This document shows, piece by piece, positions 46,653 to 58,550 of a stretch of DNA of 64,000 bases. Position numbers and translations under genes: made by a program. The notes below the pieces were generated by a model. It ran no database searches, had not been told where the DNA came from, and saw nothing but the letters and a program-made list of their open reading frames with translations. The stretch is from Pisaster brevispinus (Eukaryota > Echinodermata > Asteroidea > Forcipulatida > Asteriidae): assembly GCA_023634235.1 (NCBI GenBank), contig JAMKCF010000004.1, positions 25,614,527 through 25,678,526 on the forward strand. Direction: 5' to 3'. How positions within the stretch are numbered: the stretch's first letter is position 1; each line of letters begins with the position of its first letter.

Positions 46653-47134
46653 TTTGAGGTTTTCACAATCATTTTCACAGCTTTTTATGTAGCTCATTTA
46701 TTTGTGGAGAGAATTTATTTAAAAACAAGATGTGTCCGATGGTTTTGGTGTAATTTTATGAAAAATCGTAGAGGTAGAGTTTGCAATTGCTGCTTAAACA
46801 TCGGCGGCACTATGAATATGATGATGCGCATGTGTGCATGAGCACTGGTTCGATTCGCTGAACCAGCAGCATTACGTATTTAGCCAGCAATGTCTTCAGT
46901 TTCCTTAAAACTCCTCATCTAAAAACGTTTTCAACACACTCACTGTGTTGGGGGGGATCTTTGAAGATGGCCTTTTTAAAAATTAGCGCAAGCAAATTTT
47001 GAAATTTGCGTGCGCGCTATTTTTGAACTAAAGTTTGCCTACACAAATAAAAATTGCGCAGCTGAGGCACAAAATTGACAAGGAGGCGGCGGCTTCTATT
47101 TATTGTTGGCGTGGTTGTTGTCATCACCAGTCTG

Positions 47135-47171
47135 AACAAAACAAACAAACAAACAAACAAACAAACAAAAA
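47135..47171. repeat. (AAAC)n microsatellite
   Basis: About nine AAAC/ACAA units in a row. Confidence 0.9.
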
Positions 47172-47520
47172 CGTGTTGCATTTGTCTTGCAAACAAATTT
47201 TCAAATTTGTTTTTTTATTTTAACAGAAAATTTATCAATAAGATATCCGACGCGGGAATCTGCAAGCGGATTTGAACTTCACAGTTCGTGAGCAGACCTA
47301 TTTCTCGACATTCTTCCCAAGTTTTTGAACGAAAGTATCACTTTAGCAAGAATTTAAAATCCAGCAGAATACTACATTGAACTTAATAGTTTTTAATACC
47401 TTTTCAATGTATTGGTGATTTTGCTGAGAAGTATGGTCGATCGACAAAGATCATGCAGTGTTCAAAGTTTGTATCAAAAAGTTCTTTATATTTTTGTTAA
47501 TGATTTGACCTTATAGCGAG

Positions 47521-50500
47521 ATGACTTCAACAGCTACAGCAAGATTGCCAGAGTTTCTGGAGAAGATGGAACTGGAGCTTGACAGAGTGATGGAGTTTTG
47601 GTTGAAATATTCTCATGACAATGCCAACGGGTAAGCACTAAGCGAGCATTGAGTGCCAAAACAGGCAATCCCTAACCAATAACCATCACTTCACTGCATG
47701 TTATGTTTGATTCTGTCGGACTAAGGACTGCACTAGTAAACAGATTTAATGCTTTACATGGGATCAGGTATACCAGCAGAATCAGGTTTTAATAGTTTGG
47801 TTGTTTTGTCAGATAGTTGTAACACTTCATTCTCTCATTTGAGATTGTTTGTATATTTGTTTTGCCTCAAAGCATTACTTTTAATATATTGTTTGTCTTT
47901 TGAAATCTTTGTTGGATTGTCTTTTCTTGTTTTGTCATTTAGGGGATTTTTTACTTGTCTTGGTCGGGATGGTAAACGTTACGATGATCTTAAATACTGC
48001 TGGTTACAAGGTAGACAGGTAAGCTTTTAGAATACAGAAAATTCCTTCCAAAGGAATGTCAGGTTGTGTTCAAAGAGTCATTGGCAAATCTGTGATGGCC
48101 GTTGAGCCAAAACTCTTTCTCATGCCATACTTTGATCCTGTGCTACATTCTATGCTTGTATCGTCGAAACCACAAATCCATCACCAATATACCTGTTGTA
48201 CTATAACAAACATGCTCAGGCTGTGTTCAGATTGACAGCTACGGCTAGGGCTGATGCTAAGGGTGTTGCTAAGGATGTACAATACTTCAACGCATGATGA
48301 CGCAGAAATCTAGCCATAGCCGTAGCTATCGCTGCCAATTTTGACACAGCCTCATTTGAGTATGGACATGTCTCCAACCCCCCAACCCCCTTGACACTTA
48401 TTTGTTTAGCACTTTGAAACTATGTCAATGAAGGTCAATTCCGTGGTACTTTTTCTCCAAATTTCTAATGAAAGAAAAATGTAATTTTGAGTTCAGAAAT
48501 TTGTCTTTGTCCACAGGTGTGGATGTATTGTAAGATGTACAATACCATTCCAAAGTACCACACTCCAGATGTTTTGTCTGCTGCAAAGAAAGGTGATTCA
48601 TTGTTGCTACTGGTATCTCATTCTGTTATCTCATTTTGTTATCTCATTCCGTTATCTCATTCTGTTATCTCATTCTGTTATCTCATTCTGTTACCTCATT
48701 CTGTTATCTCATTCTGTTATTTCAATCCGTTATCTCATTCCGTTATGTCATTCCGTTATCTCATTTTGTTATCTCATTCCGTTATCTCATTCCGTTTTCT
48801 CATTCTTTTATCTCATTCTGTTATCTCATTCTGTTATCTCATTCTGTTATCTCATTCTGTTATTTCAATCCGTTATCTCATTCTGTTATCTCATTCTGTT
48901 ATTTCAATCCGTTATCTCATTCCGTTATGTCATTCTGTTATCTCATTCCGTTATCTCATTCCTTTATCTCATTCCGTTTTCTAATTTTTTTATCTCATTC
49001 CGTTTTCTCATTCTGTTTTCTCATTCTGTTTTCTCATTCTGTTATCTAATTCTGTTATCTCATTCCGTTATGTCATTCTGTTATCTCATTCCGTTATCTC
49101 ATTCCTTTATCTCATTCCGTTTTCTAATTTTTTTATCTCATTCCGTTATCTCATTCTGTTATCTCATTCTGTTATTTCAATCCGTTATCTCATTCTGTTA
49201 TCTCATTCTGTTATTTCAATCCGTTATCTCATTCCGTTATGTCATTCTGTTATCTCATTCCGTTATCTCATTCCTTTATCTCATTCCGTTTTCTAATTTT
49301 TTTATCTCATTCCGTTTTCTCATTCTGTTTTCTCATTCTGTTTTCTCATTCTGTTATCTAATTCTGTTATCTCATTCCGTTATGTCATTCTGTTATCTCA
49401 TTCCGTTATCTCATTCCTTTATCTCATTCCGTTTTCTAATTTTTTTATCTCATTCCGTTTTCTCATTCTGTTTTCTCATTCTGTTTTCTCATTCTGTTAT
49501 CTAATTCTGTTATCTCATTCCGTCATATCATTCCGTTTTCTCATTTAGTTATCTCATTCTGTTATCTCATTCTGTTGACTCATTCAAGAAAAATGCCATG
49601 AAGATATTACTTGTCAAATACAAAATTTAAAACAAAATATCATTTTCAAGAATGCACCTATTGTCTCATTTGTTATAATTCGTTTGAATTTCACTACAAA
49701 CTCTAGACACCCACACTGTTAAATATTCTGTACACAGAAAAAGGGATAACATTGATGTGGGTGTAGACATTTATATTTAAGAGTCAACATATAGAGGAAC
49801 AACTTGAAGCACAGCGCTTTTGGTATCAGTATCTTTATAAACTTTCATTAATATAGTATTATTACTATTCCCTTTTGAGCAGATGAAAAATGATAGACGG
49901 GGAGGGGATCAATATGCAAATTTGGTCCTCAGTGTTTACCAAGCACTGTGTGTGTATTGGTCTAATCTCTAAGGAATCAAACCAAGCTGACAAAATGTGT
50001 GCCGAATTTGTTTCAAGTAGCAATTTTCGAAAGAATGCATCATCTAACTTACTCTCATCTGTAGAAGAGACAAATACACACTGTCAAATTTGAATGTGTG
50101 GAAGAAAATAAAAATTATTTAATTTAGAAGAAATATTATTGCAGGTGGTGATTTTCTTATGAGGTACGCCAAAAACCCAGCAACAGGAAAATGTAATTTC
50201 CTTGTGACAGCAGACGGAAGAGTCGTCAAGATTCAGAGAAAGATTTTCAGCGAGTGTTTCTACATGATGGCGATGTGTGAACTAGCAAGGGCTACAAATG
50301 ATGACAAATACAAGGTTTGGCATAGACCTTTTTCACGCTGCAGCCATCTATGTCAGATTCCCTGTATTCACAATGACATTGATGGTTTGAATTCTCAATT
50401 TATACAAAGGGGTCTGACTTTTTTGCTTCGAACCTCTGTTTGGTTCGATTGGTTAGAATGGAAGAAAACAAGATGGCCGTATTATAATAACAGTTGTTGG

Positions 50501-53500
50501 GTTAAGTCTAATTTTTAAGTCTAATTTTTACCATGAAATCTGAAACATGTTATTTCAGTACACTTAGCCATCGTGACAAAAAATTCAAAAAAGACTGCTG
50601 CCCTGTTCATAAAAAAATATCAACAAATGAAAAAGGGGATATCAATCAAGGTAAGTGCATACCAGTACTCGTGCACATTAGAATATACCTAGATCAAAAT
50701 ATTTGTTTTCCAATTATGACAGTTTGTAGTTTGTAACCATCCTGCTGAGGAGACACCAATTTTACAATATTATGCCCACGATGGATAACCATGGGGTGTC
50801 TTGGCTGACATAGGCAAACAGAATTTTAATTTGTTTGGAATTTTGATGGTTTCAGCAAGAAGCAGTCAAAATGATGGACCTGCTGCAGTATTGGGTCTGC
50901 GTGGATGACACAGGAATAGGGCGCCCCCAGGCACGCACGAACATGCTGTCCGAGGGCATGATTTTCCTTGATTTACTGGAGCAGTTGGCGGCTGATGATG
51001 CCATGCTGCAGGAAAAATATGCCCAGCTGGAAGAGTGGAGCATTAAACAGTCTCTTCAACACATTCAGGTAGAACAGTCTTGCTGGTAGTAGAATGACAG
51101 TGGAGTGTTGTGTTGGGGCCTAGCAGTCTCAGTGCACCTGACTCAAACTCTTGTGTTTCTGATCAGCGTTGTTGTATTACTTGTTCTCGCTACTCATACT
51201 CAAGTTCTACTCAAGTACCTTTTTGATGATACTTTACTCTCACTCATACTCTGCTAGCATACTTCTTGTACATTAAGTCCAATACTCGACTGAAAAATAC
51301 CTGTACACGAAGTCATGTACTCGATACTCAACTGAAAATGTACTCGGACTAAAATTTAAGTACTTGTGTTGTGTTAATGCATGAAAAAGAATGCAGTACA
51401 CTTTATCTTTAAGATAGGGGTCTGCCCTGGTATTTTCTGGCATGGTCTGAAATGGTATTTGGTCATGGTATTTTTCTGGCAGCAATATTTGCAACCTCGC
51501 CTTGTATACCCTCTGTCACTCCCATTTCAAACTAAGTAGGCAGTACTCAAGTCTAAACTTGTTAATGTCCCCACCCCTTTGAACATCAGTTGATCGAAAG
51601 GATACATTTTTCTATTAGTCATTGTTTTTCTATCAGGTGATCGGCAACTCTCCATGGCAGCTTTGGCTGCTCTCGTTGTGTATAGTATTATTTAGATTCT
51701 TAAAATTGTGAACAACTGAAATTTGTTCCTTTGTATTCAGAGAGATGGAACTGCTATCTTAGAGACAGTTAGTGTTGATGGCAAAGAGCTTCCAGGATCT
51801 GCAGGAAGATTGACGAATCCAGGTCAGTCCTAAACAGTGTTTTACTAAATCTTTTCATTAAGTTTTTAAAGGAGTCATAAAATGTGTTTGCACAAGTCAC
51901 AGAGGTCGAGTATGAGTCCGAGTCATGAGTCAATTAAGTTAAAACATGTTTTTGAAAGAAAAAAAATAACCAAAACCTGACAACTTGTTTGTTCCTTAAT
52001 GAAGATTAGCTCGTGACTGGTTGAATTGTTAATATAACCACTCACTCACTCCGTCAACCCAGGTGGCTACTTGAGATGAGCGAAATGAAACCCTGAAGCT
52101 CACAGCTCTTTGGACAGTAGTAGCCATCCAAAAGGAAAATTTAAGTAGTTACTGTTTTGCAAGAAAATATGTTTAAATTACTAACATTTTGCTGTTGAGT
52201 CACAACCTTTGGGTTTTAATATCAAGCTCGAGTCCAGTTTGTCAAGTCCGAGTCTGAGTCACTGACTATCATAACTTGAGTTCGAGTCTGAGTCATCAAT
52301 TTTTGACTTGAGAACAATTCAGAGTTTATGATTCATACAACACCTGACTGTACCATATTCCAGTGAAACTGTGGTGTCTGGAGCCTATGGAACCCTGGTG
52401 CCTAGGGCCTATGGACTGTTGGTGCCTAGTTCCTACAGAACCCTGGTGCTTAGGGCCTATGGACTGTTGGTGCCTAGTTCCTACAGAACCCTGGTGCCTA
52501 GGGCCTATGGACTGTTGGTGCCTAGTTCCTACATAACCCTGGTGCCTAGGGCCTACAGAACCCTGGTGCCTAGGGCCTACATAACCCTGGTGCCTAGGGC
52601 CTATGGACTGTTGGTGCCTATAGTTCCTACAGAACCCTGGTGCCTAGGGCCTATGGAACGTTGGTGCCTAGGGAATATAGAACCCTGGTGCCTAGGGCCT
52701 ACAGAGCGTTGGTGCTTAGGGCCTACAGAACGTTGGTGCCTAGGGCCTACAGAACCCTGGTGCCTAGGGCCTACAGAACCCTGGTGCCTAGGGCCTATGG
52801 AACGTTGGTGCCTAGGGAATATAGAACCCTGGTGCCTAGGGCCTACAGAGTGTTGGTGCTTAGGGCCTACAGAACGTTGGTGCCTAGGGCCTACAGAACC
52901 CTGGTGCCTAGGGAATATAGAACCCTGGTGCCTTGGGCCTACCTAACCCTTGTGCCTGGGATCTATGGATCCTTGGGCCCCATGGAACCCTGTACCTGGT
53001 GCAAACTTAATCTTGCCCTGCTAGTATGTTCAGGCAATGAACCCTTGTGCAGATTTCCTCAACGATGTTATTCTTGTTACAGGTCACGCCATAGAAACAG
53101 GCTGGTTCCTTCTAAGGTGTGCAAGGAAATTTAACAACTTTGGCCTGAAAAAACTGGCCCTCGACAAGTTCATCACCAAACCCTTCCAGTCTGGCTGGGA
53201 TCTGGAAAATGGCGGTCTGTTCTCGTTCCTGGACGTAGATGGTTTGTCGCCAACTCAACTAGAGTGGAATATGAAGCTGTGGTGGCCGCACTGTGAAGCT
53301 CTGATTGCATTTATTATGGCATATCAGGAAACAAAGGAGGAGAGATTCCTGGACATGTTTGAAAAAGTCTTTGATTATACGTTTTCAAAGGTAAGTGATA
53401 AGGGTATGACTTGTCGTCAAATTGATGAATACTTGAAGAATCTTAAGGAATTACATCATTTAAGGACCTTAAATTGGCAGCAACCAGCAGATGGTTCAAT

Positions 53501-54859
53501 TGGATTTGTATAGTTTTCAAATGAGCTTAAGGGGTTGTGGTCCCTCAATGTGTCTGCTTGTAATTCTACCTCAATGGTACAAGGTAGAACGACTGGGATG
53601 CAAAAAAATCGTAAGGCCACTATTATTATTTACCTGTTTTCATTAGATGCATGGTAAACTCTTGTTTCAAATTTGTTCTGCTTGTTAAAAGTTATGGTAG
53701 GAAAACCCAATCCGCATGCAAGGTTTCGTTTTGGGATTTGAACTGGGGTCCACAGAGGTGAAAGGCAGGGAAGAAACCACTGAGCCAACCTGGATGCCCC
53801 AAGTTTGTAATGCTTGCAATTATTCTTGATTCTTGCAGTTCGTTGACCCCGATCATGGTGAGTGGTTTGGGTATCTCAGCCAAGAAGGAAACGTCACCCT
53901 TGACTTCAAAGGTGGACCCTACAAAGGTATGTCAAAACTTGCCTTAAGTGTATGGACTTGAAGAAGGATTTATATGTAAACTACAGTCAAAGTCAAACTT
54001 CACTTTATAACAACAGTCCTACACAACATGGACTTGCATAGTGAAGTGGACTTGCATAGCAGAATTGGACCTTGATATTTCATTTGACTAGGCATTTTTG
54101 CTAGCGTGTGGACTCAATCCTCCCATATCCCTTTCTCCTCTGTCACTCCACACCAAATAGTTTGGACTAAGATAAGATTAGAACGCCTGCCCTGTGATCA
54201 GCAGTTGTTATTTGGGCCTACCAGCTTCAGTCCTTCTGAATCCTTCACTTTGATGATTGGAGATAAAAGGATTTGGTACTGTTTGGGTTAAAGTGGGTCT
54301 TTTGAGTCCTAGGGAACAAGCATGGGTACACCTTTTTACAGTGAGTGCCATGGCCAGGTTTGAATTCAACTCATGGCTGAGTGGTCAGGCACACCGAACA
54401 CAAGCTCTTGTTTTTCTGATCGACACAGTGTGGGTATGAGTTCCTGTCTTGACACTTGTGCTCTTAAGCAAGACACTTAACCATTATTGCTTCATCCTTT
54501 GGATGGGGCATAAAGCCGTAGGCCCTATGTGCTATGTAATGCACATAAAAGAACCAAGCACACTTATTGTTAAGAGAATGGGTTTGCTGTGGTGTTTCTG
54601 ACATAGTCAACAACAGATTTAATCGCAGCACTTTATAAACTTGTCCAAGATGCTGTATAAATGAATCTCATACTTCAAAAATTTACCAAATCTGTCTTAA
54701 AAACTTAATAACAAGCACTGCATAAGAACTGGGTATTGCTATTATTTGTTGTTATTCATTTTGGTGTTTAATTCTCCTCCTTTTGCAGGGTGTTACCATG
54801 TTCCCCGCTGCCTCCTTATTTGCACACAGATCCTAAAGAGTATACTTTTTGATGTCTGA
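47521..54859 (+). CDS. RENBP: N-acylglucosamine 2-epimerase (renin-binding protein), nine exons
   Basis: Exons: 47521-47630, 47943-48018, 48517-48592, 50145-50314, 50856-51068, 51741-51822, 53083-53390, 53839-53926, 54789-54859. All are in phase; 397 residues (human about 420; this one has a shorter C-terminal tail). The enzyme interconverts N-acetylglucosamine and N-acetylmannosamine in the cytosol, feeding or degrading sialic-acid precursors. Diagnostic stretches are [25 protein letters not shown] (R61), [25 protein letters not shown] (H244), [26 protein letters not shown] and [10 protein letters not shown] (H378). H244 and H378 match the two catalytic histidines of this (alpha/alpha)6-barrel family. 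Introns 3 and 6 hold large minisatellites that are open in several frames but are spliced out by good GT-AG pairs. A SINE fills much of the last intron. Confidence 0.95.
48219..48351. mobile_element. TACGGCT palindromic MITE, fuller copy, in RENBP intron 2
   Basis: GGCTGTGTTCAGATTGACAG at the left and the complement of CTGCCAATTTTGACACAGCC at the right form inverted ends, with AGCTACGGCT inside each arm. TCA directly flanks both sides, a possible 3-bp target duplication. A truncated relative lies at 33448-33545. Confidence 0.75.
48614..49580. repeat. 13-bp minisatellite (TCTCATTCTGTTA)n in RENBP intron 3
   Basis: About 70 copies of a 13-bp unit with a common T/C variant (CATTCYGTTATCT). Larger blocks of several units are themselves duplicated (48.88-49.05, 49.06-49.36 and 49.38-49.50 kb share TTCTAATTTTTTTATC). 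Since 13 is not a multiple of three and the unit lacks stops, all three forward frames stay open, giving spurious [14 protein letters not shown] frames of up to about 310 codons. Confidence 0.95.
51170..52330. repeat. ACTC/GAGTC-rich degenerate repeats in RENBP introns 5 and 6
   Basis: Two patches, 51170-51400 (ACTCATACTC, ACTCAAGTAC, ACTCGATACTC) and 51900-52320 (GAGTCCGAGTC, GAGTCTGAGTC), resemble one simple-sequence-derived family in opposite senses. Exon 6 (51741-51822) lies between them and is unaffected. Confidence 0.45.
52375..52975. repeat. 24-bp minisatellite (GGTGCCTAGGGCCTACAGAACCCT)n in RENBP intron 6
   Basis: About 25 copies of a 24-bp unit with variants (CTATGGAC, GAATATAG, TTCCTACA in the second half). 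The unit length is a multiple of three, so a frame reading TLVPRAYR repeats. It ends about 100 bp before the acceptor of exon 7. No splice signals support inclusion in the mRNA. Confidence 0.95.
54374..54765 (+). mobile_element. tRNA-derived SINE in RENBP intron 8
   Basis: The A-box-like GGCTGAGTGGTCAGGCAC is followed by TGGGTATGAGTTCC (weak B-box) and then TTGACACTTGTGCTC, AGCAAGACACTTAACC, ATGCACATAAAAGAACC and TTGTTAAGAGAA. The 3' end (GCACTGCATAAGAACTGGGTATTG) also ends the copy near 63860. It stops just before the polypyrimidine tract of the last exon. Confidence 0.7.
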
Positions 54860-55495
54860 TGCAGACAGAGTGGTAGGTCAACCTCATCGGATATGGATAC
54901 ATCTTGGATCAGTTAAAGAACATCCAGGGACACAGAAGTAAAATGTAGAGACAAGGAAGGGAAATCTTAGGCCTTGGGAGAGGCTGTTCTTTATGAGTAC
55001 TGTTGCCACTTTTGTACTAGAGCATCAGAGGTTGTGAGGTTAAGATATTTGAGTTATCAGATTGTTATCAGACTGTTATCAGATTTGAGTTAAAGCTAGG
55101 GGCATCGTTTGGTTTTTGTTAACATAATGCTGATTTATAGGCAAAATTATCGAGAAGGATACTATACAAGGTACATTAAAAGTCACACTTGAAAGTTTCA
55201 GTTGAAGAATGTTGAATCCAGCCACGTTTAGCAAGGTTTTGATAGTGGCCGTGTTTCAAACAAACCCACGGATATTTCCCCAAGTCGCCCGCAAGAAGGC
55301 TTTCAGATAAATATTACTCAATTTCTTTTCAGGGTCATTACCAAAGTATGACCCTACCTTTGAAATTGTTTTATCTTATCTTGCAACACAGAGAACAAGT
55401 ATTAGTTTTGTTGTAAAACAAATTCTTTCTTCTTTATGGGTTCCTAGTTGGTGCAATTCTTGTAAAACAAATTCTTTAATTCTGTTTATCACAAT

Positions 55496-55835
55496 AATAA
55501 TAATCATACATAAGGCACTTTTAAATTTTATATCAAAGTGCCTTTCGCTATTACTACCCCTGTTCACTGGGCCTAAGCATCCATGAAACCATCTCAACTC
55601 CTTTGGAGTATGCAGCACCAGCAGCCAAATGGGCACAGTGGTTGCTAATCATCCACATAAACAATCTGTACTCAAGCAGGTACCCATTTACTCCGGGATG
55701 AAGAGAAGCAATTATAGTTAAGTGTCTTGCCAAAGAACACAAGTGCCACAACCGGGATTCAAACCCAAACTGTGATGACTCAGCCATCAGATCTTTAGTT
55801 CAATGCTCTAGACTGCTTGGCCACGTCACACTACA
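55496..55835 (-). mobile_element. tRNA-derived SINE, minus orientation, best-preserved copy
   Basis: The minus strand begins GTGGCCAAGCAGTCTAGAGC (A-box), then GGTTTGAATCCC (B-box), then the core ACTTGTGTTCTTTGGCAAGACACTTAAC and a body shared with 6478-6810. Both polymerase III boxes and their spacing are intact, so the head is clearly tRNA-derived. It lies about 640 bp after the RENBP stop and might be transcribed in its 3' UTR. Confidence 0.8.
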
Positions 55836-56930
55836 TGAACACCACTGATACTTTTTGGGGGGATGGTCTGTTCAACTAGTCTTTTAACGAGCACAAAAAA
55901 GCAGTTTAGTTCTCTGACCAATGTATCATGACGGACAAGTATAATTCGTTTCATGTAATGTTTGTTTATTTCACTGTCAAGAAAAATAAGCCTTTTTACA
56001 ATTGCTGTATTTAAAATACAAGTACTAATATCAGTTTGCTTCAAAAAGTACAATTGCATATAAATGTAATAAAAATATTATACTGAAGAATATTACTAAT
56101 ATTTTATATACTTGAATCATTCCAATAAGCCTGATTTTGTGATTTGTTTGATTTTTTAAATTTTGAAACAGAATTTTTGAAGCATTTCCTTTTTCTAGAT
56201 TTCTAGAAACCGAAGTAGTTGAGAAATCATTGGCAAATGAATTTGTACATCATTCATGAAATGTCAAATGATAAACTGACTAGGTATATTTTTTTATAAT
56301 TTGGGTTTGACATTATACAAATATGCAAAGTTCTTTTATACCGCTTTTCAGCTAAACTGGTGCTTGCATTTTTTACTAGGGGAAAATAAAGGAATGGGTG
56401 ACATATTTTAATTTAAAAACCTGTACAGGGTTTCTGTATAGACAAGTCGTTTATTCTGCTTTGACATGTTTAGGCACTTTAAGCTCAATCGGTCATTGGA
56501 GTCAGAAGAGATTATTGAAAACCCACATTATATGGTTTCAAGCTTCCACTAAGACCATATTTATACCATATAAGTTCTGTGTAATCTGTGAATATTTATA
56601 TTTGCAATCTTACCGATGTTTAATTAGATTTTGTTTTCTGTTTGTTTGTTTGTTTTTTGTTGGTTTTTTTTTTTTTTTTTTTTTTTTTTGGGGGGGGGTT
56701 AAAAGAAAGCTAACCATAATTCTTGTGATACGCCATCTTTTACAAATCATGAGCGCCTACTTTATTTAAAGACTAAGTAGAGAGGATTGAGAAATGAGGG
56801 TAGAAAAGGGTAATAAATTCAGTTAAATTCATACCAGTACTACTACAACCTTCAGAGAAAATTTTGCCTCAGAAATTTAGTCTAGTAAATAAGCCCACTA
56901 GAACCACCCATTGCTTATTTCGATTGCCGC

Positions 56931-56970
56931 CAGTGGCGTAGCTGGGGGGGGGGGGGGGGGGGGGGGGTGC
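56931..56970. mobile_element. hAT-type MITE end followed by a G-run
   Basis: CAGTGGCGTAGCTGGGG followed by about 23 G. This is the same end type as the element at 21120-21456. No second end is evident, so this is a fragment. Confidence 0.4.
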
Positions 56971-56989
56971 TTTATAGTTGAACCTCTAC

Positions 56990-57240
56990 TACCTATACAC
57001 AATATTGCTGAATTTGAATAGTTTAATGATCAGCCTCTTGCTGCTTGCTTTGACGAAATTTAATGACCTTTGCGATTTAATGAATTTGAATGATCTATTT
57101 TGATCAATGAATGTTAAACTTTTGATATTGAATCTACTCCGTTTTGACAATTGAATGCTGATGCGACGGAGCAATATTTTTAAAATGAAATTGAATGAGC
57201 CAAGTATTAAATTTAATGAGTTTTGTGTAAAATGGCAGGA
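56990..57240 (+). repeat. Dispersed AT-rich repeat, family AT-1, plus copy
   Basis: Shares with 58306-58550 the order GCCTCTTGCTGC, GACGAAATT, GACCTTTGCGA, TTTGAATGAT, TTTTGACAATTGAATGC, GATGCGA-GGAG, AATGAGCCA and TTTAATGAG. The minus copy is at 10669-10900. It is not coding. Confidence 0.65.
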
Positions 57241-58305
57241 AAATCTACATTATTAACATTATGGGAACTGAGTAGATGGTGAATATTTGTTTATAAATGT
57301 TTTCCAACTCACGAGGCCTTTTTATAAGATTATTATACAATCCTTGAAGCCAAAAATTAACGTTTCTTTGTACAAGTTTTATTTGAAATATTTACTATTC
57401 TTAAAGACTAGATACCATACCGGTACATGGGAATGTACCCTAATATCGTGTGTCCAATATTTTTATCCGATGTATACGTCGAATGGTTATTGATGATTAT
57501 AAACATCAGTTTCAATTCTGAATACTCAAGTTTTCCTCAAATGTTTTTTTCTTTCTCCTTGTTACGTCCTCTTTATACCCCACTAGCCCCTCCCTCAGGA
57601 AGTGGAGGGGATATAGCCACCCCGTTTTTGTTTGTTTTTGTTTTTTTTTTTTTTAAATAACTCGCTGATGTACGTACCAGTTCTGATCTTCCTGCGGGAA
57701 AAATGTGTCTGGAATACTCAATATGAGGAAATGTAGCTTTTGATAACCCAACAAATCACTTGCTTATTTTGATTGCCGCAATGGAAATAAGCTTGATTGT
57801 TCACAAAATCCCTGACAGAACATGAAGCGTTTTGTATAGTATATTGTTTTCACTCGAACAACCACCTATGCATTTTTCATTCAGATTGTTGTGTTAGCTG
57901 TACAGTGTGTTAAATAAATAATTGTAAACTAAAATATGTGATCTGATGTTTGAAAGAAATGTCTGAGTTCATTTCATTTAATAGTTTCACACTTTATCAA
58001 TTTTATCAATTTCGCAATATGAACAGTTTAAGTACATGAAGTGTGGCCAGATAATATAGGTTTTTATCTCTGTTAATTTCAGCAAAAATTAATTCGATTT
58101 TATGACACTCAAATTCACGCATTTCCACTTAGTTTGATCAAACTATGGTTTCATTTCAATTGCATTCAATTTCGTTTTCGTGGATACTTGATCTCGTTCT
58201 TGTCATTCAGGTTCGTTTCAGTCATTCTATTTCATTCATTAGACTTTCAAGACTACACTTTCAGCATTCTTCAGTTTAATTTTTATATAATATATGCCTA
58301 TTTAC

Positions 58306-58550
58306 AATCACGAGAGTTGAATGGTTTACCAGCCTCTCGCTGCTGGCTTTTACGAAATTGAAAGATCTTTGCGACCTTTTGGATTTGAATGATTTAATTT
58401 GATCAGTGAATAGTAAACTGTTGAAATTGAATTACTCATTTTGACTGTTGAATGCCGATGCGAAGGAGGGGGCACTAGTATTTTCAAACGAAATGGAATG
58501 AGCCATAGTGTTAAAATTTAATGAGATTTTGTTGAAGAAGGCCGGGAAAA
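58306..58550 (+). repeat. Dispersed AT-rich repeat, family AT-1, second plus copy
   Basis: It has the same motif order as 56990-57240 with moderate divergence (CCTCTCGCTGC, GATCTTTGCGACC, GACTGTTGAATGCCGATGCG, GGAATGAGCCA). The two plus copies are about 1.3 kb apart. Confidence 0.65.

Larger units (their letters stand above)
43951..47520. other. Upstream region of RENBP
   Basis: No coding exon is identified. The 45.0-45.7 kb part contains CCAATATGGCG (a YY1-like site near 45199) and may be a promoter, but I cannot assign it. Simple repeats lie at 46593-46652 and 47135-47171. RENBP probably has a 5' untranslated exon here, because an AG (47515-47516) directly precedes the start-codon exon. 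Confidence 0.4.

Noticed and set aside
48487..49504. Long open frames of about 140-310 codons encoding [14 protein letters not shown] repeats
   Set aside because: They are translations of a stop-free 13-bp minisatellite inside a RENBP intron and are open in several frames at once.
52371..53134. Open frames encoding TLVPRAYR and PWCLGPTER repeats
   Set aside because: Products of the 24-bp minisatellite in RENBP intron 6. Good splice sites at 51822 and 53083 remove it, and both frames are open only because of the repeat.
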